Shown: one piece after another, positions 8,404 to 17,217 of the stretch
Layout: each line of letters begins with the position of its first letter
Numbering within the stretch: the stretch's first letter is position 1
From: Pseudovibrio denitrificans JCM 12308
GTDB lineage: Bacteria > Pseudomonadota > Alphaproteobacteria > Rhizobiales > Stappiaceae
Direction: 5' to 3'
Assembly: GCF_001310815.1 (NCBI RefSeq)
Contig: NZ_BAZK01000019.1
Location: 45,038 to 109,037 of the forward strand
Length of the DNA: 64,000 nucleotides
The notes under the pieces: generated by a model
The model's input: the letters and a program-made list of their open reading frames with translations, nothing else
Databases searched by the model: none
What the model was told of the DNA's origin: nothing
Position numbers and translations under genes: made by a program

Positions 8404-9615
8404 ATGAAGGCCGCAATAGAAAGCCGGTTTGCGGAGCAGGTTGAGTTCCTGCGCGAATTGGTCAAGGTGCCAAGCGATAACCCGCCGGGGGATACGGAGC
8501 GCCACGCAATGCGGACTGCTGAGCTGCTTGAAGGCCTTGGCTTTACCGTTGAAAAACACCCTGTCCCAGAACCATTTGTGCGCCAGAACGGCATGGTGTC
8601 TGTCACCAACCTGATTGTGCGCGAAAAATTTGGCAGCGGTCTTGGCCCTGTGATTGCGCTGAACGCCCATGGCGATGTGGTGCCTCCGGGTGAAGGCTGG
8701 TCAAAAGAGCCTTATGGTGCTGAGATTGAGGATGATGCGCTTTATGGGCGCGGGGCGGCTGTTTCCAAGGGAGATTTTGCCACTTACGCTTTTGCGCTTC
8801 TGGCACTGCGTGAGTATGCCGACGAGCTGGAAGGTTCCGTTGAGTTGCATCTGACCTATGATGAGGAAGCTGGTGGGTTTGTTGGCCCGAAATGGCTGCT
8901 GGAGCAAGAGCTGACCCAGCCGGACTATGCCATCTCCGCAGGCTTTTCCTATGCCGCCACGACCGCGCATAACGGCTGTTTGCATATGGAAGTGATCTTC
9001 CGCGGTCGTCAGGCCCATGCGGCTATGCCCGAAACTGGCGCTGATGCGTTGCAGGCTGCCACACCGGTTCTTGCTGCGATCTATGCTGAGCGGGAACGAC
9101 TGACGTCCATTCAAAGCGAGCAGGACGGCATTGGGTCACCTCAGATCACCGTTGGTCTCATTTCCGGTGGTATCAACACCAATGTGGTGCCGGATCGGGT
9201 TTCTCTGCGCGTAGATCGACGGTTGATCCCGGAAGAAAACGGCGAACAAGTGGAAGAGCAGCTGATTGAGCTTATCGAGTCTGTTGTGCCGGAGGACTGC
9301 GGGGTTGAAGTGGAATGTCGGCGTATCATGATTGCCGAACCGCTTCGCGAGCTGCCGGGTGCCAAGAAGCTGATTGAAGCGCTGAAATGGCCTGCCAAAG
9401 AGGTTCTAGGCATTGAGCTGAAAGCCACGGGTGCACCGCTTTATACGGACGCTCGCCACTATGCAGAGGCTGGCATACCAACTGTGCTTTATGGTGCCGG
9501 GCCGCGCACGATTGTGGAGGCAAACGCCCATGGGGCTGATGAGCATCTGCAATTATCGGATCTGAAGGCCGCTACGATTATTGTGGCGGATGCCTTGAAG
9601 ACACTTCTTCGATAG
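8404..9615 (+). CDS. M20-family amidohydrolase with non-canonical metal-site residues
   Basis: A 403-residue protein of the ArgE/DapE/M20 fold: N-terminal catalytic domain, inserted dimerisation domain (HNGCLHMEVIFRGRQAHAAMP) and return to the catalytic domain (EANAHGADEHL). The first ligand motif AHGD (His89, Asp91) and the glutamate pair DEE (near 153-155) are present. The bridging aspartate of the usual GRGAADMKG motif is Val120 (GRGAAVSKG), and the usual GEP glutamate motif reads AGF at 179-181. This may mark a subfamily, or altered metal use. The start has an AGGGGAG ribosome site. Location after uraD suggests an amide or ureido substrate in purine breakdown, but that is only contextual. 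Confidence 0.85.
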   Translation: MKAAIESRFAEQVEFLRELVKVPSDNPPGDTERHAMRTAELLEGLGFTVEKHPVPEPFVRQNGMVSVTNLIVREKFGSGLGPVIALNAHGDVVPPGEGWSKEPYGAEIEDDALYGRGAAVSKGDFATYAFALLALREYADELEGSVELHLTYDEEAGGFVGPKWLLEQELTQPDYAISAGFSYAATTAHNGCLHMEVIFRGRQAHAAMPETGADALQAATPVLAAIYAERERLTSIQSEQDGIGSPQITVGLISGGINTNVVPDRVSLRVDRRLIPEENGEQVEEQLIELIESVVPEDCGVEVECRRIMIAEPLRELPGAKKLIEALKWPAKEVLGIELKATGAPLYTDARHYAEAGIPTVLYGAGPRTIVEANAHGADEHLQLSDLKAATIIVADALKTLLR

Positions 9616-9620
9616 ATGAG

Positions 9621-9648
9621 AAAAGCCCGGATGATCCGGGCTTTTTTG
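9621..9648. terminator. Intrinsic terminator between convergent genes
   Basis: AAAAGCCCGG ATGAT CCGGGCTTTTTT forms a GC-rich stem flanked by A and T runs on both sides. It lies just after the M20 stop (9615) and just before the end of the convergent LysE gene (9649), so it can terminate in both directions. Confidence 0.92.
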
Positions 9649-10272
9649 TTAGCTGACGCGGCCAGATAGGGCCGTGAAAATCCCAGCTCCCAGAAGGCCT
9701 GTGCCGCCGACCTTGTTCAGGCGCTTCAATGTGCTTGGGCCGTTGACTACTTTGCGCAAACCACCGGCCATGGAGACCCAGAACAGGGTGTTGATGCCGC
9801 CGAGGGTGACGAAGGTCAGACCCAGAATGAAGAACTGGGTCAGTACTGGCTGGGTTTGATCCACGAACTGAGGCAGGAACGCTACGAAGAATAGCATTCC
9901 TTTGGGGTTGAAGGTGGTGACCAGCAGCGTATCGCGGAAGATGCGCTTGGCCGGGACCACGGGCATTTCAACCTGAGCTGCCACGCCGGAGTTGGTGCGC
10001 CACATCTTGATGCCGATGTAGATGAGATAAGCCGCTCCAATGTACTTCATGATCTGAAAGAGCATAGCAGAGGTTGCCAGAACCGCGCCAAGGCCAGCCA
10101 ATGCAGCGGTGATGGCAAACATATCGCCCAGCATCACACCGGTGACGGAGGCAACAGCTGCGCGCTTGCCCTGACTGAGGCTGTAACTGATGACCATCAA
10201 TACGGTTGGGCCAGGAATGATCAGCAGCAGCATGCTAGCGGCGGCAAACGCAAGCCAAGTTTCAAATGCCAT
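9649..10272 (-). CDS. LysE/RhtB-family amino-acid exporter
   Basis: A 207-residue inner-membrane exporter with the family N-terminus LLLIIPGPTVLMVISYSLSQG and about six hydrophobic segments. The block RDTLLVTTFNPKGMLFFVAFLPQFVD is also characteristic. I chose the ATG at 10272 (MAFETWLAF) because the hydrophobic family sequence begins there; longer upstream reading in this frame is not conserved. The substrate, an amino acid or homoserine lactone-type compound, cannot be assigned. It is a close paralogue of the next gene. Confidence 0.9.
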   Translation of the reverse strand: MAFETWLAFAAASMLLLIIPGPTVLMVISYSLSQGKRAAVASVTGVMLGDMFAITAALAGLGAVLATSAMLFQIMKYIGAAYLIYIGIKMWRTNSGVAAQVEMPVVPAKRIFRDTLLVTTFNPKGMLFFVAFLPQFVDQTQPVLTQFFILGLTFVTLGGINTLFWVSMAGGLRKVVNGPSTLKRLNKVGGTGLLGAGIFTALSGRVS

Positions 10273-10408
10273 AAGGAAACTCCGAGAAGTCCAGAGCAGG
10301 ACTGAAAGAGGTGTATTGATTATGAGCTTACCCACGGAGCGCGCGTTTGGGTAGTGGGGCTGTTTTGAGAAAATCTGGAGTGAGTTTGAGCTAACAGCAC
10401 TTGCTCTT

Positions 10409-11031
10409 TTACGGGAACTTGCCGGACAGAGCGATGAACAGGCCGGCACTTAGCAAACCGGTGCCACCAATTCTGTTGAGCCGTCTTGCGCTTTTTCCGC
10501 CCATGAGCATAGTCCTGCAACTGCCGGCCATGGAGGTCCAGAACATGGTGTTGATGCCGCCCAGAACGACGAAGGTCACACCCAGCAGCACAAACTGAGG
10601 GATGACTGGGACAGTGTCATCCACGAACTGGGGGAGAAAAGCGACGAAGAACAGCATGTCTTTGGGATTGAAGGCTGAGACGAGGAAGGTGTCTCTGAAG
10701 ATATGAAAGCGGGAGGTTGCGGTGATTTCGAGCTGGCCTTTGACGACGGACTTCCTGCGCCACATGCTGATGCCCAGATAGATGAGATAGGTGGCGCCTG
10801 CATATTGGAGCAGGTCATAAAGCAGGGCTGAGGTGGAAATGACGGCCCCCAGACCAGCCAGAGCGACAGAGATAAGAAGGATGCTTCCCAAGCTCACCCC
10901 GAGGCTGAGGCGATGACGGCTCGCAGGCCCTGACTGATGCCATAGCTGGAGACCATAAGGACGGTTGGACCGGGAATGATAAGCAGGATGATACAGGCGA
11001 TCACGTAAGTCAGCCAAACCTCGACGGCCAT
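10409..11031 (-). CDS. LysE/RhtB-family exporter, paralogue of its neighbour (frameshifted)
   Basis: The same fold and motifs as the preceding exporter: LLIIPGPTVLMVSSYGISQG, FLVSAFNPKDMLFFVAFLPQF and a C-terminal GGTGLLSAGLFIALSG. The N-terminal frame (from ATG 11031, MAVEVWLTY) stops after IASASG, and the rest continues in another frame with VSLGSILLIS. The break falls at a run of four C on the plus strand, 10897-10900. Adding one base restores a 208-residue protein that aligns end to end with its neighbour. Tandem duplication is likely. Either the gene is a recent pseudogene or the run is miscalled. Confidence 0.85.
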
Positions 11032-11215
11032 GACGTTTCTCCTGAAACACTGTTGAGACCGGGAGAAATAGGCGCGAAATGTGACCAAATTTCTGTTCAG
11101 CACATGACGAAATACAACATTGGAAACAATAGTTTACGCCTCACATATTGTTTCAGTTTCTGCCCATGTTTGATGAGATTTTGAGTGGTTGCTTGCTGTT
11201 GCGCGAAGAACGCTC

Positions 11216-11938
11216 TTAGCTGCCAGAATATGGTTTGTGCCAGACCTTCAGCTTGCCGGATGTTTCAAATCCAGCCGCACGGGCGTTCAACAGTGCGTCC
11301 CCCCGGGCGTAGCCGGTCACCGGCTTCTCCGGCTTCCACCTATGCAGCAGTGTAGCTATTTGCCTGAAGGTGTGGGGTGAAAGGTCTTCTGCAAAGAAGT
11401 TTGACAGGCCAACCGAGGTGCCAGCATGGTTGCCGATGAAGCCTTTGGTGATTTTTGATCCTTCCAAATAGCCCCAGAATTCGAAATCAGGATTGTCCAG
11501 CAGTTTTGGTGGGAACATCGCACGATCCGTCTGGTTCCCGGCGTTCTTCCAGCTGGCCTCCCAACTCTCCAATTGCTCTGGAGTGGAGATTAACTGCCAG
11601 TCTGAGATGTCTGCCAGAACAGGTGCTTCCAGATATAACCAGCTGGCATCAAAGAGTGTGCTGAACCCGAGTGTTTCCAGTGGAAGATCCGCAAAACTGT
11701 CCTTGATGAAGATGGGAAAGGATGTGTTTGCAGTGAGTTCGTTGATGGTTTGAAGTGATGCCGCTGGCTTCAACGTCACGATGCTTGAATAGAACGGTAA
11801 GGGCTGTTCGGAGGTGTAAAACAGCCCCGAAGACCACTCAAACGAAACCCCATGTGCCTCAAACATATGCCTGTAAAGATCCGCATTGTTATCAACAGCC
11901 TCTTGCTGCTGTATCGTCTGGTCCGTCTTCGTTTGCAC
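11216..11938 (-). CDS. Uncharacterised protein, possibly GNAT-like
   Basis: A 240-residue soluble protein that I do not recognise with certainty. It has no signal peptide or membrane segment. The middle part (QLESWEASWKNAG, then FWGYLEGSKITKGFIGNHAGTSVGLSNFFAED) and the end (YARGDALLNARAAGFETSGKLKVWHKP) resemble the layout of GCN5-type acetyltransferases, with a strand, a stalked helix and a late domain reading ARAAGFE. No clear acetyl-CoA loop Q/RxxGxG/A is visible, so this is tentative. It stands alone between an exporter and the MaoC gene. Confidence 0.6.
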   Translation of the reverse strand: MQTKTDQTIQQQEAVDNNADLYRHMFEAHGVSFEWSSGLFYTSEQPLPFYSSIVTLKPAASLQTINELTANTSFPIFIKDSFADLPLETLGFSTLFDASWLYLEAPVLADISDWQLISTPEQLESWEASWKNAGNQTDRAMFPPKLLDNPDFEFWGYLEGSKITKGFIGNHAGTSVGLSNFFAEDLSPHTFRQIATLLHRWKPEKPVTGYARGDALLNARAAGFETSGKLKVWHKPYSGS

Positions 11939-11995
11939 GTGCTGTCGCTCACCTAGCTGATTGGAACGTGCATCATAGGTGAAAGTGTGTGGTGA

Positions 11996-13039
11996 TCAAT
12001 ATCCCGCCGCCGCATAGGGGCCTTTGCCTTCTCGGTAGACGAGGAGGGTTCGGGTGTAGGAGAGGGCTTCCTGGGCGGTTTGGTCGTGGGCGACGGTTTT
12101 TACGGTCAAAATGCCCTGATCTGGTCTGGAGCGGCTTTCGCGCGTCGCCAGGACTTCGCTTGTGACTTTGAAGCGGTCTTCTGCGTAAAAGTGGCGAGAA
12201 AGTTTTGTATCGGTCCAGCCTAGATTGGCAACCACGCGGCCAAAGGTGGAGGTGGTGGCAGCAGTGACGAGGGAGAGCACGTGGAGTTCTGAGGCGGGCA
12301 AGCGGTCTCTGCCGTAGATGTCCCGGGCGAACTCTCTGTCGTTGTATAAAGGGTGCCACTGCATGGTCTGGACGGCATGGCGGAGCATGGAGGAGGGATG
12401 CAGGGTGATTTCCGGGCTGTGTTCGAAGATCTGACCCTTGGCAAAGCCTTCAAAGAAGATGCCAGTTGCTTCCTGCAGGGAGCCATCCTCGCGCTGATGA
12501 TAGGCCAGAAACCACGGATTGCTGCAGGTGTTGGGCTGATTGCCCCAGACCGGATGCTGGCCTTTTTTGAAGATACTGACCGTGTACGTCAGGTTGGCGA
12601 CCTCGACGCCATTCTGATTGGTGCAAGAGGCTTTTACAGTGACATTGCCCGTTTTGCCGCTGGTGTTGTCGGTCTTTATGATCTGACTGGTGCAGTAGAG
12701 AGTGTCGCCGCCGAAGATGGGGGCGGTCATGGAGATATTCTCGAATGCCGTGATGCGTTCCTTGCGGGCGAAGGTCTTCCAACTCATGCCGAAGATCTTT
12801 TGCAAGGTGAGCGTGGAGACGACCAGCGGCTTTTTAAACTCGGTCTGGGCGGCGTAGTGCTCGTCATAATGCAGCATTGCGGAGTTGAGGGTGTCAAACG
12901 CTTCCTCTGCATTTTCCTGCTGAGAAACCGTCATACCGGGGCGATGATGAAACACCTGGTCTTCAGCAAATTCTTCGAAGTTCAGGCCATAGATCTCCAG
13001 AAACCGTGTTTCGGAGATTTGTGCGTAGGCTGAGTACAT
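11996..13039 (-). CDS. MaoC-like double-hotdog hydratase, probable C5-dicarboxylyl-CoA hydratase
   Basis: A 347-residue MaoC-type protein with two hotdog halves (about 1-170 and 180-347), the length and layout of mesaconyl/methylmalyl-CoA hydratases. Family-like segments include FGGDTLYCTSQI in the first half and DRLPASELHVLSLV in the second. It follows a family I CoA-transferase by 17 bases in one operon, with a CitE-type lyase divergently placed. This trio matches the itaconate route (CoA transfer, hydration to citramalyl-CoA, cleavage to acetyl-CoA and pyruvate). The substrate is inferred from context; mesaconate or another methyl-branched diacid is also possible. Confidence 0.75.
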   Translation of the reverse strand: MYSAYAQISETRFLEIYGLNFEEFAEDQVFHHRPGMTVSQQENAEEAFDTLNSAMLHYDEHYAAQTEFKKPLVVSTLTLQKIFGMSWKTFARKERITAFENISMTAPIFGGDTLYCTSQIIKTDNTSGKTGNVTVKASCTNQNGVEVANLTYTVSIFKKGQHPVWGNQPNTCSNPWFLAYHQREDGSLQEATGIFFEGFAKGQIFEHSPEITLHPSSMLRHAVQTMQWHPLYNDREFARDIYGRDRLPASELHVLSLVTAATTSTFGRVVANLGWTDTKLSRHFYAEDRFKVTSEVLATRESRSRPDQGILTVKTVAHDQTAQEALSYTRTLLVYREGKGPYAAAGY

Positions 13040-13056
13040 GGCGGGCTCCTTTCAGC

Positions 13057-14409
13057 CTAGTAGATGGTCAGTTTCCTGGCCTCTTCGCGCAGCTCATCGC
13101 GAAACTGAGGGGCGGCGAGCTCGATGAGAGCGTGGGCGCGCTCAGAGGTGGACATGCCGAACAAGTTGGTGCAGCCGTATTCTGTGACAACGAAGCTGAC
13201 GTCGTTGCGCGGGGTGGTGACGATGTTTTGCAGGCGCGGGACGATCTTGGAAACCGTGCCGTTTTTCGCCGTTGCATGGGCTGCGAGCACGGCGATCCCT
13301 TCTTTGGAGCGGAAGGCGCCGCGCACAAAGTCCAGCTGCCCGCCACTGCCGGAAATCTGGCGCCAGTTGACGGATTCTGAGGCGACTTGCCCGAAGAGAT
13401 CGATCTCGACGAAGGAGTTGACGGAGACCATGCGGTCGTTCTGCGCGATGATGTGTGGGTTGTTGACGTAGTGAGCCGGATGGCAGGCCATAGTGGGGTT
13501 GTTGTCCATGAAATCGTAGTAGTCGCGGTTGGAAAACAGGGCGACGTTGAACACGGAGTGGCCCACATCCAGCTGCTTGTAGCGGTTGGAGACGTTACCG
13601 GCCTGTATCAGCTCTATCATGGTGTCACCGAGCACCTCGGTGTGCACGCCCAGATCATTCTTGTGTTTCAGACGTTTGCCAACCTCATTGGGCACGGCGC
13701 CGATGCCCAACTGCACACAGGCATGGTCCGGCACCAGGTCTGCTACGAAATCGGCGATTTTGCTGTCTTCCGGGCTCTCGGCCTTTTCAGGAACAATGGT
13801 GAGTTCACTGGTGTGCTCGATGATGGTGGAGACCTGCGAGACGTGGATGACGCCCGGCCCGAAGGTGCGGGGCATGTTGGGATTGACTTCCACAATGAGC
13901 TTTTCAGCGGCAAAGGCGAGCGGAATGGACATGCTGCCATCCACCCCAAAGCTGAAGTAGCCGTGCTCGTCCATGGGGGAGACCTGAAAGAGGTGCACAT
14001 CCGGCTTGCCACGGCGGGCCAGCACGCCTCTGGCATAGAGGCTGAAGTGTTCCGGCAGATAATGCGGGATGATCAGGTCTGGATGACTCTCGCTCATTTC
14101 CTGTGCCCGGTCGGCCAGCTGGCGCACGCTGCCGCCCAGAAACGGGCAGAGCAGGCGGATGCGTTTGAGGACCTCCACGTTGATGTACTGATCGACCACT
14201 TCTTTACCTGAGCGCAGCAGGTAGACATCCGGCGTGCCAGTGAAATAGTCAGCGGCGGCAGCTTCACAGAAGGCGCGGGTGAGGCGTGGAGGGGTGCCGC
14301 AATAGCAGCCAAAGGTGATCAGGCTTGTGTCTCGTGCCAGCGTTTTGATGGCCTCATCGGGGCTCATTAGTTTTTGATGATACAGCTGATCATAGTTGGC
14401 GGCTGGCAT
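13057..14409 (-). CDS. Acetyl-CoA hydrolase/transferase family protein, likely itaconate/4-hydroxybutyrate-type CoA-transferase
   Basis: A 450-residue family I CoA-transferase related to 4-hydroxybutyrate CoA-transferase and itaconate CoA-transferase (Ict/RipA). Visible motifs are the CoA-binding GIGAVPNEV near 235-243, the probable catalytic glutamate in LGVHTE (about Glu258) and SGSGGQLDFVRGA, the second glycine loop. The C-terminal part has the usual VTEYGCTNLFG. It would activate a short dicarboxylate by CoA transfer from succinyl- or acetyl-CoA. The downstream MaoC hydratase and divergent CitE gene support a C5-diacid role. Confidence 0.85.
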   Translation of the reverse strand: MPAANYDQLYHQKLMSPDEAIKTLARDTSLITFGCYCGTPPRLTRAFCEAAAADYFTGTPDVYLLRSGKEVVDQYINVEVLKRIRLLCPFLGGSVRQLADRAQEMSESHPDLIIPHYLPEHFSLYARGVLARRGKPDVHLFQVSPMDEHGYFSFGVDGSMSIPLAFAAEKLIVEVNPNMPRTFGPGVIHVSQVSTIIEHTSELTIVPEKAESPEDSKIADFVADLVPDHACVQLGIGAVPNEVGKRLKHKNDLGVHTEVLGDTMIELIQAGNVSNRYKQLDVGHSVFNVALFSNRDYYDFMDNNPTMACHPAHYVNNPHIIAQNDRMVSVNSFVEIDLFGQVASESVNWRQISGSGGQLDFVRGAFRSKEGIAVLAAHATAKNGTVSKIVPRLQNIVTTPRNDVSFVVTEYGCTNLFGMSTSERAHALIELAAPQFRDELREEARKLTIY

Positions 14410-14531
14410 GAGGCTCTTTCCGGGATTTGCTAGATTTGGACCAGCTTGATCCTATCTATTCTCAGGAAATTAATTGTTACTGAGCTACGTTCTGCCTTAG
14501 CGGCATCAATGGATTAAGTTGGAGTTCCGGT

Positions 14532-15375
14532 GTGAAGAGCCTGTTATTCTTACCTGCAGACAAAGCCCATCTTTTCTCAAAGGCAATAGCATCGGGAGCA
14601 GGGTGCGTGGTGCTGGATTTGGAGGATGGGGTTGCTGAAACGCAGAAGCCCGCTGCACGAGATCTTCTGCGTGGTTTGCAGGATCAGATACGGGAGCAGG
14701 AGGGGTGTGAGATCGGCATCCGCATCTCCTCACTGGGTACACCGGATGGCTTACAGGATATGCTGCGCCTTCAGGAGCTGACCCATCTGCCGGACTGGGT
14801 GTTCCTGCCTAAATGTGAAAGCCCTCGGGATCTGGAGCAGCTGGACCACTTGCTGCAGGCGCATCCCAGTAAGGAAATGACGCGGATCTGTGCGCTGCTG
14901 GAAACGCCTGCCGGGCTTTCCAATGCGGAGGCGATTGCATCTACATGCACCGCTGCACGCCTTGGCTTTTGGCTATGCGGACTATACGGCGGAGACGGGC
15001 GGTACCATGGGGTGGAACAGCCTTGTTTGGCCACGTGGACAGCTGCTGAATGCGGCGGTTCAGAACCATCTTTGGGCGATTGACGGAGTGTTTCTGGATT
15101 TCAACGATCCTGAAGGGCTTGAGGATGAGGCACAGAATGCGCGTGACATGGGCTACAATGGAAAGTTTGCCATTCATCCCTCTCAGGTCAGTGTGATCAA
15201 CACCTGCTTTGAGCCAAGCGATGAAGAGGTTCAGTGGGCGCTTAATGTGCTTGAGCAGCAGAAAAACTTTGCGGGTCAGGGTGCCTTTGTGGTCGATGGC
15301 AAAATGGTGGATGCGCCAGTCATCTTACGCGCCCGCCGTGTGCTGGGATTGACGGATAGTGATGCTCATCCATGA
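14532..15375 (+). CDS. CitE-type (HpcH/HpaI) acyl-CoA lyase, frameshifted
   Basis: A CitE-like lyase of the citramalyl/malyl-CoA type. The N-terminal frame starts with GTG at 14532 (KSLLFLPADK) and has DLEDGVAE, with metal-binding acidic residues, and ALLETPAGLSNAEAIAS. The C-terminal frame continues with LHALAFGYADY, the DFNDPEGL segment and KFAIHPSQV, a strong family motif. The break is at CC 14950-14951; removing one C joins the frames. This is one of only two breaks in the window that need a base removed. With the neighbouring CoA-transferase and hydratase it would cleave the hydrated acyl-CoA to pyruvate or glyoxylate plus acyl-CoA. Confidence 0.83.
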
Positions 15376-16005
15376 GGTTTTAAGAGGTTACGTGCAGTGC
15401 TGCACTCTCTGTTCTTTCAAGCAAATGTCTATCTCCGCGCCGTCATGTGTTTGCTTGTCTTGCTAAATGTTTATTTATGTATAGTTGTAGTATAATATAA
15501 TAAATTGGCGCATAATTATGAGTAATTCCATAATCTACCTTATGCATATTTGGCGATAATTCACGATGGAAGGGGTTATTTTAAGTATAAGTTGGTTTAT
15601 GGGTTTGATTTTGCTTTCGGTCGGTGGTCTAGGTGAGGGGTGTTTTCCGAAGAGTGGACTGGCAACTGAGAGAGACTCAGGTGTTCTGCATATCCTCGTA
15701 TTTTCTTTTACGTAGAAAGACTAAGATACTGAATTCATTTCACTTTACGGAAATGTATGTCCTTGAATACATGATTTTTAGGGATGTGATTTGGGTTTGA
15801 AAGAACAAGCTTTTTTAACTTTGAATGACCCTGCTGAAACGCTGTTAACCGCAGAAGTATCCTTGAAATATCATCTCTTTTATACTTACCAGAAGGTTTG
15901 TTAGGCTTGCTGTAAATGCAGGTATTTTGTGCTCGCATTTGGAAAATTTAGCTGTCCCTGTATGCTTTTGGGCCGCTCTGGCCCGAACAGGTTTAGGAGC
16001 CCGTC
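15376..16005. other. AT-rich gap of 630 bases without a convincing gene
   Basis: No ORF here has family resemblance; a 67-codon minus-strand ORF at 15735-15938 is basic and unconvincing. The stretch 15470-15530 is very AT-rich and contains TATAAT-like sequence. A small hairpin, GGGCC GCTCT GGCCC (15970-15984), precedes the adh ribosome site AGGAG. It could carry the promoter of the alcohol dehydrogenase gene and a long leader. Confidence 0.45.
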
Positions 16006-17022
16006 ATGTCTATGATGAGAGCAGCGGTTGTGCGTGAATTTGGTGCGCCGCTGGACGTGTGTGAAGTTGAAAAACCTACAGTAACTGACGACACAGTTGT
16101 GGTGAAGATTGAAGCCACAGGCGTGTGCCATACAGACCTTCATGCTGCTGAAGGTGATTGGCCGGTCAAGCCGACGCCAGCCTTTATTCCGGGCCATGAA
16201 GGCGTTGGGATTGTGGTTGAGAAAGGCCGCAATGTGACCTCGGTGAAGGAGGGGGATCGTGTCGGAATTCCCTGGCTCCACACGGCTTGTCGGTGCTGCA
16301 GGCACTGCGTAGATGGCTGGGAAACCCTTTGCGAAAACCAGCAGAATTCAGGTTACAGCGTCAATGGCAGCTTTGCAGAATATGCTGTGGCGGATCCGAA
16401 TTTTGTGGCTCATTTGCCAAAAGAGCTTGAGTTTGCGCCAGCGGCTCCAATCCTGTGTGCAGGTGTGACAGTCTATAAGGGCTTGAAGGAAACCGAGACA
16501 AAACCGGGGCAAACCGTCGTGATTTCCGGTATTGGCGGTCTGGGCCATCTGGCTGTTCAGTACGCTAAAGCCATGGGTTTGCATGTGATTGCGGTTGACA
16601 TTGCGGAAGACAAACTGGAGCTTGCAAAGTCTTTGGGCGCTGACATGACGCTTAATGCCTTCAAGTGTGATCCGGTGGCAGAAGTGCAAGCCGGCGGCGG
16701 TGCTGAGGGCGTGTTGGTGACAGCGGTGGCTGGCAAGAGCTTCCAGCAAGGCGTTGGCATGCTGGCCCGTGGTGGCACGATGAGCCTTGTGGGGCTGCCA
16801 CCAGAAGATTTCCCGCTGAACATTTTTGATATGGTGCTGAACCGCAAAACACTGCGTGGTTCCATTGTGGGTACGCGAAATGATCTGCGCGAGTCTTTGG
16901 AGTTTGCTGGCGATGGCCAGGTCGCAGCGCATTACACCACAGAGCCGCTGGACAACATCAACGACATCTTCGATCGCATGCGTAATGGCAAGATTGATGG
17001 TCGTATCGTGATGGATATGTAA
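16006..17022 (+). CDS. adhP: Zinc-dependent alcohol dehydrogenase, AdhP type
   Basis: A 338-residue cytoplasmic medium-chain dehydrogenase oxidising primary alcohols such as ethanol with NAD. Catalytic zinc ligands are in GVCHTDLH, with the histidine of GHEGVG. The structural zinc site is ACRCCRHCVDGWETLC, with four well-spaced cysteines. The NAD fold shows GIGGLGHLAVQYAKAMG. Length and motifs are those of E. coli AdhP and Zymomonas AdhA. It has its own leader and a strong hairpin behind it, so it is probably monocistronic. Confidence 0.93.
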   Translation: MSMMRAAVVREFGAPLDVCEVEKPTVTDDTVVVKIEATGVCHTDLHAAEGDWPVKPTPAFIPGHEGVGIVVEKGRNVTSVKEGDRVGIPWLHTACRCCRHCVDGWETLCENQQNSGYSVNGSFAEYAVADPNFVAHLPKELEFAPAAPILCAGVTVYKGLKETETKPGQTVVISGIGGLGHLAVQYAKAMGLHVIAVDIAEDKLELAKSLGADMTLNAFKCDPVAEVQAGGGAEGVLVTAVAGKSFQQGVGMLARGGTMSLVGLPPEDFPLNIFDMVLNRKTLRGSIVGTRNDLRESLEFAGDGQVAAHYTTEPLDNINDIFDRMRNGKIDGRIVMDM

Positions 17023-17043
17023 AAGCCTGATTTGAGTATTGTG

Positions 17044-17073
17044 ATGCCGCAGACACATGCGTGTCTGCGGCAT
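17044..17073 (+). terminator. Strong hairpin after adhP
   Basis: Perfect 13-bp arms ATGCCGCAGACAC (17044-17056) and GTGTCTGCGGCAT (17061-17073) enclose a 4-base loop. No long T-run follows, so termination is likely but not certain. It lies 21 bases after the adhP stop and upstream of the convergent wecB end. Confidence 0.65.
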
Positions 17074-17217
17074 TGGCTTGTCTGTAGTTGGTTTGATGGA
17101 ACGCGTTTGAAGCCAGTTCCGAGCTTGCCAGCACCACAAACCGTGCCATGGGGCGTCTATATCACTAATACGCATAAGGTAGATTATGGAACTAAATGAT
17201 AAAAGGTCAGATTCTGA

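Noticed and set aside
13387..14211. A 274-codon open frame on the plus strand
   Set aside because: It is antisense to the CoA-transferase gene, which has complete family motifs. No independent support was seen.
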